Virus record (IMG/VR): IMGVR_UViG_3300031841_004424
Coordinates: 1 to 30,272 of that record
Reading direction: 5' to 3' (one strand)
DNA length: 30,272 nucleotides
DNA from: a virus
Shown in pieces: positions 5,093 through 10,471 of the stretch. The position numbers were made by a program, and so were the translations under genes. The number at the start of each line of letters is the position of its first letter. Within the stretch, counting starts at the first letter, position 1. The notes under the pieces are model-generated. The model searched no databases, was not told where the DNA came from, and saw nothing but the letters and a program-made list of their open reading frames with translations.

Positions 5093-5341
5093 TCAACAGG
5101 CACAGACCAAACCAGGATTGAACAGTTGTGGGATTTCATTGAATGCAGTCACCTCATAGCCATAACCCAGACGAGAATCAACCTCACGCTCCATGTCACG
5201 TTTGTTGATCATCGACTTGGATTGAGTGCCACCCATAAAGGTAACGACCTTGAGCATCTGACGAGAGTTGATCGTACCGTCAGAGAACTTGACGGGATAG
5301 AAGTCAACAACCATGTTTCCGCCTTGTGCAGTGAGTTGCAT
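5093..5341 (-). CDS. Hypothetical protein, 82 aa
   Basis: 82 residues with beta-rich MVVDFYPVKFSDGTINSRQM and LKVVTFMGGTQSKSMINKR, then RLGYGYEVTAFNEIPQLFNPGL. The C-terminus is CAC. The start at 5339-5341 has AAGGAA about 10 nt upstream; an alternative ATG nine codons in (MVVDFYP) is also possible, with GGCGG just before it. The gene is bracketed by regulatory cassettes on both sides, so it is probably transcribed as its own unit. It is not recognised. Confidence 0.7.
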   Translation of the reverse strand: MQLTAQGGNMVVDFYPVKFSDGTINSRQMLKVVTFMGGTQSKSMINKRDMEREVDSRLGYGYEVTAFNEIPQLFNPGLVCAC

Positions 5342-5412
5342 GTGGTGTGTTTCCTTGATTACTTGGCTAGTATAGACTGAATTGGGGGTCTGTGATCAGA
5401 CGGTGGACAGCC
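5342..5412 (-). promoter_or_regulatory. Intergenic hairpin plus TATACT promoter-like cassette
   Basis: On the minus strand this gap holds a 5-bp hairpin (GTCTG/CAGAC, 5388-5392 and 5397-5401) followed by TATACTAGCC and then CAAGGAAACACACC before the ATG. It follows the same order as the TATATTGGCC cassettes but is diverged. Confidence 0.45.
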
Positions 5413-5685
5413 CTAGAAGTGACACTCGGACCAGTCCAGTTTGTCAGACCATTCTGCAATGGCATTGTAACACTTAGTGCGGATTTCTTCACTATAATCA
5501 TCCTCATCATCAAACCCAAAGTCATTCATAAACTCAAAGGCATACTTAATCCGTGTTTCGGGTTGTGCCAGGATACGATCAAGTTCCTGTTTTGCAGTCT
5601 TTTTCTCTTCTTGCATTTTTTGATAGTTTGCATTGTAAGCAAACATTTCACGATCAGCGAAGTTGGTTGTGTAGTAAGGATGCAT
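5413..5685 (-). CDS. Acidic hypothetical protein, 90 aa
   Basis: The start is the ATG at 5683-5685 (MHPYYTTNFADREMF), preceded by GAGAGGAACACTTG; the TTG one codon upstream is unlikely. Residues 15-45 form a helix or coiled coil (YNANYQKMQEEKKTAKQELDRIL), and the C-terminal half is acidic (DFGFDDEDDYSEE) with aromatic residues (AEWSDKLDWSECHF). The protein has 90 residues and no recognised family. Cassettes flank it on both sides. Confidence 0.75.
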   Translation of the reverse strand: MHPYYTTNFADREMFAYNANYQKMQEEKKTAKQELDRILAQPETRIKYAFEFMNDFGFDDEDDYSEEIRTKCYNAIAEWSDKLDWSECHF

Positions 5686-5755
5686 CAAGTGTTCCTCTCA
5701 ACATGGCCAATATACATCCCTGAGAGCCCCCTGGCACGTCTTGTGGCCGGTTTGA
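5686..5755 (-). promoter_or_regulatory. Intergenic TATATTGGCC cassette, copy 4
   Basis: On the minus strand: AAACCGGCC after the stop, then GTGCCAGGGGGC, TATATTGGCC (-10 at 5709-5714), then GAGAGGAACACTTG before the ATG. The hairpin in this copy is weaker than in copies 1, 3 and 5. Confidence 0.6.
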
Positions 5756-6115
5756 TCAACTGTCCACTACCAGAGTCAATGGCCCCACTTGTAATTTACT
5801 GTTATCAACCTCGAATGGCTTGGTAGACCACAATACACTAAACTGCCGTGTCCATCCCAAGATCCAACCAGGACCGTTGACCTGTCTCCCACAACACCCA
5901 TTCGCTTTAATTGAGTTTTTAATAATTTGTGGGTGTTTAATCAGTTGTGCTAGACATACAGCAATCTCTCCACATGTAATAACATACTTTGACCCATATT
6001 GGTCGGTATATGTACCATTTTCAACTGGAACACTCCAGAGTGGATCAACGTCATCAGTCATCATCTCTCGACGATCACCAATCACATATGTGCCTTGTCC
6101 AAGACTTACTTTCAT
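5756..6115 (-). CDS. Hypothetical protein, 119 aa
   Basis: I placed the start at the ATG at 6113-6115 (MKVSLGQGTYVIGDRREMM) because it overlaps the upstream epimerase stop as ATGA; a longer frame to 6142 would overlap by 31 bp. The product is beta-rich with GTYVIGDRRE, GTYTDQYGSKYVITCGEIAVCLAQL and GCCGRQVNGPGWILGWTRQFSVLW. Three cysteines fall near the middle (one in CLAQL, two in GCCGR). No family is recognised. It is co-transcribed with the sugar epimerase-like gene. Confidence 0.7.
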   Translation of the reverse strand: MKVSLGQGTYVIGDRREMMTDDVDPLWSVPVENGTYTDQYGSKYVITCGEIAVCLAQLIKHPQIIKNSIKANGCCGRQVNGPGWILGWTRQFSVLWSTKPFEVDNSKLQVGPLTLVVDS

Positions 6116-6825
6116 TGCAAAACGTGTTGTGTTGGGAACCAACCAGTGCTCCTGAGAAGTGTAGTGTCAGCTGTGTTGTCTTCTGACTCTCCTGGAGTGT
6201 GTTCTGTCACGGGAAGGTGACCCATTCCCATCTTTTTAGCCAACTCAGTGACATAAACGCCATTTCCTGTACCGACAGGGACAGGGCCGGTAAGATCACT
6301 CGCCATCAGGTATCGGATCGCACGGGCAACGTCTCTTACATGAATCCAGTCGCGTTTGTGGTTTGTGATATAAGTTGCGGTACGATCTTCCAACATACGG
6401 TACAACATATCCTTACGACTGTTAGGACCATAAACCGTGGTGAATCTCATCCCCACACTATTTGGTGGGGCCATTTGTTCATTGATCCACTTAGTCATTG
6501 CATAGGGATTGTCCCAGTAGTTACCATCAACGGCACTAGAAGAGGCGTACAACAAACGGGTATTAGTTTCCCTACACCAGTCAAAAATCTTTTTAGTTTT
6601 AACAACATTGTTAATGTAAAAACTCTCTGGATTCTTGAGGCTATCACGAATGTTAGCAAGGGCAGCCAAGTGAATGACAACATCGTAGTTTCCTCCGTCA
6701 AAGTTTTCTATGTCATCTGGTCGGTCAATTCCTGTCACCCAGTTACCATGAGTTTCAACAAAATCACGATAAACATATGAACCGATGAAACCTTTATGGC
6801 CGGTTACCAAAACCTTTTGACTCAT
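6112..6825 (-). CDS. NAD-dependent epimerase/dehydratase-like protein (extended SDR), 237 aa
   Basis: The start is the ATG at 6823-6825 (MSQKVLVTGHKGFIGS) with GAGGTG 8 nt upstream; the open frame beyond it is spurious. Residues 4-16 form the Rossmann nucleotide-binding motif TGHKGFIG (TGxxGxxG), with IHLAA near 51-55. A Ser-rich stretch (ASSSAVDG, about 94-101) and Y108-AMT-K112 make the SDR catalytic set. The family interconverts or dehydrates nucleotide sugars (UDP-glucose/galactose epimerases, GDP-mannose dehydratases). At 237 residues it is shorter than typical enzymes (about 310-340), so the C-terminal substrate domain is reduced. The substrate cannot be read from the sequence; supplying UDP-sugars for the glycosyltransferase at 10468-12312 is an attractive but unproven idea. 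Confidence 0.88.
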   Translation of the reverse strand: MSQKVLVTGHKGFIGSYVYRDFVETHGNWVTGIDRPDDIENFDGGNYDVVIHLAALANIRDSLKNPESFYINNVVKTKKIFDWCRETNTRLLYASSSAVDGNYWDNPYAMTKWINEQMAPPNSVGMRFTTVYGPNSRKDMLYRMLEDRTATYITNHKRDWIHVRDVARAIRYLMASDLTGPVPVGTGNGVYVTELAKKMGMGHLPVTEHTPGESEDNTADTTLLRSTGWFPTQHVLQ

Positions 6826-7015
6826 GATCAAGCACCTCAATATGTGAAATAAACCATCTGGGAGTGTTCCACCATATTTCAGTGGCAACTTCCCAACTGT
6901 CAACAACAACAGATTCTTTGTTGTTGTTCACTACCTTATACTTATGTCGGTTGTAGAGGAGATCTGATGTGCAGTTGAAGTATCTTGGGTCAGTGGGTTC
7001 AATTAGTTGAGTCAT
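6794..7015 (-). CDS. Hypothetical protein, 73 aa
   Basis: 73 residues (MTQLIEPTDPRYFNCTSDLLYNRHKYKVVNN...). HKYKVVNNNKESVVVDSWEVATEIWW looks like a small beta-sheet plus helix domain, and the WWNTPRWFISHIEVLD end is aromatic. It overlaps the epimerase start by 32 bp and the upstream gene by 4 bp (ATGA). It may be a small conserved phage protein; the function is not recognised. Confidence 0.7.
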   Translation of the reverse strand: MTQLIEPTDPRYFNCTSDLLYNRHKYKVVNNNKESVVVDSWEVATEIWWNTPRWFISHIEVLDHESKGFGNRP

Positions 7016-7224
7016 TTTTTACTCTTTAATTTCTTGTCTATCCATTTTTTCGCAGTCTCAACAGTGCGACACTTTTTGAGTTGAACACATGCACCACCAT
7101 TAGGGCCTAGAATCATGTATTGAGAACTACCTGCAATTGGTACAATCCCATACTCATGATCGGGACCATAAAAACATCCTGGGTGAGTGTTACCCAGGAT
7201 GGAAGGCATTTCTTGTTTCTTCAT
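7012..7224 (-). CDS. Hypothetical protein, 70 aa
   Basis: 70 residues: a beta-like middle (GIVPIAGSSQYMILGPNGGACVQLKKCRT) and a basic helical C-terminus (VETAKKWIDKKLKSKK). The shape, with SQYMILGPNG...V...C.T...A..WID, recalls small phage proteins of the KTSC or host-modulator size class, but no family is claimed. It is coupled to its neighbours by ATGA and TAATG overlaps. Confidence 0.7.
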   Translation of the reverse strand: MKKQEMPSILGNTHPGCFYGPDHEYGIVPIAGSSQYMILGPNGGACVQLKKCRTVETAKKWIDKKLKSKK

Positions 7225-7478
7225 TAGAATCGATCAGGAATTTTCTTCTGTAACAATGAAGTTTGTGTTTCAAAATCCTGTTGGATTTGCAGTGGACGAT
7301 GACCACCAATCATCTTTTTAATTAGTGAAGCTCTGTCAACCTGTTGTCTGTGATGGGCAATCCAACCATCTAGACATTCATTCAAATCATCCCAGAAATG
7401 TGATGGATTGTCATCTTCAAGATATTCACAAATGGAATCATCAAGTCGATCTTTGCGTTGTTCTTCAAAGGGTTTCAT
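7224..7478 (-). CDS. Hypothetical protein, 84 aa
   Basis: 84 residues, mostly helical (RKDRLDDSICEYLEDDNPSHFWDDLNECLDGWIAHHRQQVDRASLIKKMIGG). The pattern of acidic and aromatic residues with a charged C-terminal helix suggests a small soluble alpha-helical protein. It overlaps upstream by ATGA (7475-7478) and downstream by one base. No catalytic motif is visible and no family is recognised. Confidence 0.7.
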   Translation of the reverse strand: MKPFEEQRKDRLDDSICEYLEDDNPSHFWDDLNECLDGWIAHHRQQVDRASLIKKMIGGHRPLQIQQDFETQTSLLQKKIPDRF

Positions 7479-8005
7479 GACACAAGAAATTTACGTTCGT
7501 ATTCTAAGAGATCACTGGGAGCTTGTGTGATCTCATTGTCATCACATTCTACTGCACTTGCCCACCTTTGTCCATTCTTCCTATACAATTTGATTCCCAA
7601 ATGTTTGTATTTCAAATTAGTTGGGACCAATACTTTATATCCACTTTCATCATTCTTAGTCAGGGCACTGAGTTTATCATTCTCTTCTTTTGTCACCTTG
7701 ATTGTTGTTCTTGACAGGAAGAATAACATCTCAAAAGTATCATAGTCATCCAAATATGTATCTGGATTGTCCATGATCATCCGACAGATGAACTGGGGTG
7801 ACAGACAATGATCATCTGTACGTTGAGTTGGGTTGTTGAGTGCCTCCTCACTGATTAGCCCAGTGTGGTTGAGACCAGAACAGAACACCAGATCGTAAAA
7901 GATTCTGGTGATTGGCCGATGGTTTGCAGGATCATTCCAGTTGTCAACATTTGCACGAAGAGCATCAAAACAGACTCGGGAATAGGGTTTGAAGTCCTTA
8001 CTCAT
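7475..8005 (-). CDS. Hypothetical protein, 176 aa
   Basis: The start is the ATG at 8003-8005 (MSKDFKPYSRVCFDALRANV) with GAGGTG 9 nt upstream; the longer frame to 8062 overlaps the membrane-protein gene and is unlikely. The product has 176 residues: an alpha-helical N-terminal half (ITRIFYDLVFCSGLNHTGL, SPQFICRMIMDNPDTYLDDYDTFEMLFFLSR) and a beta-like C-terminal half (GYKVLVPTNLKYKHLGIKLYRKNGQRWASAVEC). It looks like a folded two-domain protein, but I recognise no family or active site. It is the first and largest gene of a chain overlapping down to the epimerase. Confidence 0.8.
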   Translation of the reverse strand: MSKDFKPYSRVCFDALRANVDNWNDPANHRPITRIFYDLVFCSGLNHTGLISEEALNNPTQRTDDHCLSPQFICRMIMDNPDTYLDDYDTFEMLFFLSRTTIKVTKEENDKLSALTKNDESGYKVLVPTNLKYKHLGIKLYRKNGQRWASAVECDDNEITQAPSDLLEYERKFLVS

Positions 8006-8219
8006 TTGTTTGCACCTCTGCGAGTTCAGTTTCAGTGCGAATTGCAGCAGCAACCTTCTCAATCAAGGTAAAAAGTTGATTGAGAAACTTACGAATAGTT
8101 TCATTAACATCATTCTCAGTCCATGCACGATAGACAAACTGAGAGAGTCCAACAATTACAGCTGCGATAGTGACAGCAAAGTAGACAACTTTTTCGGAGA
8201 GATTGAAGAGTTTGTTCAT
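7998..8219 (-). CDS. Small membrane protein, 73 aa
   Basis: Residues about 10-29 (KVVYFAVTIAAVIVGLSQFV) form one clear transmembrane segment. It is followed by an amphipathic helix with charged ends (NDVNETIRKFLNQLFTLIEKVAAAIRTETELAEVQTNE). Short single-pass proteins like this may act on the host membrane, for example as superinfection-exclusion or holin-accessory proteins, but nothing specific shows that here. The stop overlaps the next start by 8 bp. It has 73 residues and a normal start. Confidence 0.75.
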   Translation of the reverse strand: MNKLFNLSEKVVYFAVTIAAVIVGLSQFVYRAWTENDVNETIRKFLNQLFTLIEKVAAAIRTETELAEVQTNE

Positions 8220-8227
8220 TGTTAAAA

Positions 8228-8566
8228 TCAGAGATAAAGGAAAGAACCGTAAGAATCACAAATGTGAGGATTATCTATCAGTTGAGTGATCAAATAACGA
8301 ACACCTTTTGCAGGAGCTTTACATGATGCGGGTTTGTAACATTCACCAGTATTCTTGTCAATGAACATCCAGCAAGAACGTCCTCTGATTCGTCCCTCAT
8401 CACCGACAAGATAAGACCAGACTTTAATATACTTTCGACCTTCTTCAATTTCGAGTTGAGTGTAAACGGAACTACCAGATTCAATGGAATTAACTTTCCA
8501 CTCATTGTTCAGAACCTCCACAAGAGCTTCAGTCAGAAATTGTGGTTTGGATTGAGTGATGGTCAT
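8228..8566 (-). CDS. Hypothetical protein, 112 aa
   Basis: The start is the ATG at 8564-8566 (MTITQSKPQFLTEALVEVL) behind the GAGAGGAACACC leader of a TATATTGGC cassette. The protein is 112 residues with a beta-strand-rich centre (SSVYTQLEIEEGRKYIKVWSYL), SCWMFIDKNTGECYKPASCKAPAKGVRYLI and a C-terminal ICDSYGSFLYL. The segment resembling 'KYIKV...G......SC..FID..TG..YK.ASWKAPAKG.R' is one I associate with a conserved cyanophage protein family of unknown function. It is plausibly expressed early from its own promoter cassette. Confidence 0.8.
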   Translation of the reverse strand: MTITQSKPQFLTEALVEVLNNEWKVNSIESGSSVYTQLEIEEGRKYIKVWSYLVGDEGRIRGRSCWMFIDKNTGECYKPASCKAPAKGVRYLITQLIDNPHICDSYGSFLYL

Positions 8567-8631
8567 TGGTGTTCCTCTCAACATGGCCAATATACACGGT
8601 CTGGCGACCCATGGCGGGTCACTAGGCCGGT
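8567..8631 (-). promoter_or_regulatory. Intergenic hairpin plus TATATTGGCC cassette, copy 5
   Basis: On the minus strand: AAACCGGCC after the helicase stop, a GACCC/GGGTC hairpin (8606-8610 and 8616-8620), TATATTGGCC (-10 at 8589-8594) and GTTGAGAGGAACACC before the ATG. It is closely similar to copy 3 (5025-5092). Confidence 0.65.
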
Positions 8632-9816
8632 TTACCGTTTGACCACCGACACTGCAGCGTCTCCCTTCTCAAATACAGTATCAACGACGGCCTGCAGTTT
8701 GCGGGAGGTGCTGATACCCACACGATCATAAACAGGGACAACACAGAGACCAAAGGTCTTAGACTTGTCACCCAGACGAATCACACGACCGATAGATTGA
8801 CTCAGGGAGATGTAATCCATGTTCCGCATGAAGATAACAGCTTCAAGACCCTTGACATTGATACCTTCAGATAGAATAGAGTGGTGCAGAACAACAAACT
8901 TTTTCTCAGGATCAACACCCCAAGCATTCAAAGTCTTGAAGAATTGTTCACGGGAGACTTTCTTACCATCAATCACAGCTCCAGTCTTGGATGTGATATA
9001 CATGCAAGAATAGCCACGTTGAGTGAGTTTAATCTGAAAGTCAGAGTGACTCATCAAACGGATGATTTGTTTGGTTGAACGAGCAGCAACCAGGATCTTA
9101 TCTACACTATTCTCGTCAATACTCTCAATCAGATTCTGAGAGTCAGAGAGTTGAAACTCATGGGTTGGAAGATTCTTGACCACAACCTTTGGAGGCAAGA
9201 TGTAACCTTCCTCAACTAATTTAGGTGCAGGAACATTTGCAATCACCTGACCATAAACCTCAGGATCATTCATCCCAGGCTTGGAGATAGTGACAGAATG
9301 TTTGGGAGTGGCAGTAAAGAAGAATGCACGACCAGCTTCATGACTGAAGAACTCAGTCGCAGGAAAGAATTGACGACTCACACTGTTGTGGGCCTCATCA
9401 AAATAAATGGTGTTGACTTCAATATCTGCCTGCTGAACTTTATGCAGAGAGTGATAAGTGGTGAAGATGATGCAGTTCTCACCTGCTGTACGGGCAGTGT
9501 TAGCGAACAGGTGAATCTTCTCGGGGTTGGTAGTGTGGAAGAACTCAACATCACCACTGTGAACGTGCATCACATGAGCATTGTGAGCAGGAGAAACCAA
9601 CTCAAGAAACTCCTTGCAAAGTTGTTCTGCAAGCAGAATACGAGGAGCAACAACAACAAAAGTCTGACCATGATGACGGACTTCCATGTTAGTAATGGCG
9701 TCATCAATCATACAAATAGTCTTGCCACCACCCGTAGGGATGATCACTTGACCTTTGTCGTTCTTCCACATTGCATTGACTGATTCACGCTGGTGGGGTC
9801 GCAGAGTGTAGGTCAA
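8632..9816 (-). CDS. SF2 DNA helicase/ATPase, DEAH-box type, UvsW-like, 394 aa
   Basis: A superfamily 2 helicase that would couple ATP hydrolysis to DNA unwinding or branch migration. The visible motifs are: Q-motif-like LRPHQRESV (5-13), Walker A PTGGGKT (27-33), VVAPRILLAEQL (Ia, about 55-66), DEAH (140-143), TATP (168-171), and motif VI QSIGRVIR (in the last fifth). At 394 residues it is shorter than T4 UvsW (about 500), and an N-terminal UvsW-type domain is not evident. The start is TTG (9814-9816), with GGAGG 4 nt upstream; no ATG upstream of the Q motif is in frame. It stands alone behind a terminator-plus-promoter junction at 9831-9884. It may serve recombination-dependent replication, as UvsW does. 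Confidence 0.85.
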   Translation of the reverse strand: MTYTLRPHQRESVNAMWKNDKGQVIIPTGGGKTICMIDDAITNMEVRHHGQTFVVVAPRILLAEQLCKEFLELVSPAHNAHVMHVHSGDVEFFHTTNPEKIHLFANTARTAGENCIIFTTYHSLHKVQQADIEVNTIYFDEAHNSVSRQFFPATEFFSHEAGRAFFFTATPKHSVTISKPGMNDPEVYGQVIANVPAPKLVEEGYILPPKVVVKNLPTHEFQLSDSQNLIESIDENSVDKILVAARSTKQIIRLMSHSDFQIKLTQRGYSCMYITSKTGAVIDGKKVSREQFFKTLNAWGVDPEKKFVVLHHSILSEGINVKGLEAVIFMRNMDYISLSQSIGRVIRLGDKSKTFGLCVVPVYDRVGISTSRKLQAVVDTVFEKGDAAVSVVKR

Positions 9817-9830
9817 GTCACCTCCGTGTC

Positions 9831-9884
9831 AACATAGCCAATATACAAAAAAACGACCCTCTAGGCGAGGGCCGTGGACAGTTC
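9831..9884 (-). promoter_or_regulatory. Terminator fused to TATATTGGC promoter
   Basis: On the minus strand, a CCCTC/GAGGG hairpin (9857-9861 and 9867-9871) with a short flanking extension is followed by a run of seven T (9847-9853), a complete rho-independent terminator for the genes at 9885-10211. The U-tract runs straight into TATATTGGC (-10 at 9840-9845) and then a CACGGAGGTGAC leader for the helicase. It shows a terminator and a promoter sharing one element. Confidence 0.7.
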
Positions 9885-10040
9885 TCAGACTGTCATTTTG
9901 GTTCGGTAATCCTTTAGTTTCTGATACAACTCTGAATAATTCGTACCTGGTGAAATTTGTTCTTGATTTCGTTCATGCCAACCAGATAATACCTCCAGGG
10001 ATGTAATTAGAGCTTCGACTTCTTGCAGAGAAAGATTCAT
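9885..10040 (-). CDS. Small hypothetical protein, 51 aa
   Basis: Found by direct translation: ATG at 10038-10040, TGA at 9885-9887, 51 residues, starting MNLSLQEVEALITSLEVLSG. The first 20 residues look like an amphipathic helix with regular Leu/Val, and the rest is polar (WHERNQEQISPGTNYSELYQ). It begins 3 bp after the upstream stop and ends just before the terminator, fitting a two-gene operon. The function is unknown. Confidence 0.6.
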   Translation of the reverse strand: MNLSLQEVEALITSLEVLSGWHERNQEQISPGTNYSELYQKLKDYRTKMTV

Positions 10041-10043
10041 TGA

Positions 10044-10211
10044 TTACCACTCGATATCGGAGTTTTCTTCAGACACGTCTACCAAACGTACACTTTCGTC
10101 GCCTTGGATGTCAAGCATATTTTCCCAATTGAAATCTTCAGGATGACTATCATCCAGGATCTCAAGTTCCAAAGTGACAAGATAACGACGCTTCTGCAAC
10201 AGTTGGGTCAT
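10044..10211 (-). CDS. Small hypothetical protein, 55 aa
   Basis: ATG at 10209-10211, TAA at 10044-10046, 55 residues, starting MTQLLQKRRYLVTLELEILD. It has a basic N-terminus, a beta-like YLVTLELEIL strand, then an acidic half (DDSHPEDFNWENMLDIQGDE) and a charged C-terminus. It lies about 20 bp downstream of a well-formed TTGACA/TATATT promoter. It may be a small regulatory or host-interacting protein; no family is recognised. Confidence 0.6.
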   Translation of the reverse strand: MTQLLQKRRYLVTLELEILDDSHPEDFNWENMLDIQGDESVRLVDVSEENSDIEW

Positions 10212-10227
10212 TGGTCTGAAGTGAACA

Positions 10228-10256
10228 CCGTCCTAATATATCTAGGTCAGGAGTCC
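10228..10256 (-). promoter_or_regulatory. Sigma70 promoter overlapping a gene's 3' end
   Basis: On the minus strand: TTGACA (about 10252-10257), a 17-bp spacer, TATATT (about 10229-10234), close to consensus. The -35 hexamer lies in the last codons of the gene at 10247-10471. It drives the two small genes at 9885-10211. It is the only TATATT element here with a good -35. Confidence 0.75.
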
Positions 10257-10471
10257 TTGTCAAGGCCCCCTAGGGCTTTTTCTGCCATGTGTTCCGTCAC
10301 AAGGTTCATGAACTGTTGTTTCACTTGAGCATTCAGTTGATCTTCATCTTCAAGTTCTTCAACGAAATAGTAAACATTTGCAATGATGTCCATAGACTTT
10401 TGATCATCAACATCATTGTAATCGTTATACCTATCAGTCAAATACTCTTTGATTTTTTCAAGATTGTTCAT
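10247..10471 (-). CDS. Acidic helical protein, 74 aa
   Basis: 74 residues, helical and acidic: MNNLEKIKEYLTDRYNDYND, then SMDIIANVYYFVEELEDEDQLNAQVKQQFMNLVTEHMAEKALGG. The ATG overlaps the stop of the large PLOD-like gene as ATGA (10468-10471), so it is the last gene of the late modification operon. Its 3' end carries the -35 box of the next promoter. The function is unknown; it might be an accessory of the enzyme it follows, but only the position suggests this. Confidence 0.75.
   Translation of the reverse strand: MNNLEKIKEYLTDRYNDYNDVDDQKSMDIIANVYYFVEELEDEDQLNAQVKQQFMNLVTEHMAEKALGGLDKDS

Noticed and set aside
7012-7224. KTSC-type or known host-modulator protein
   Set aside because: The size and shape are suggestive but no signature motif could be identified, so it was left as hypothetical.
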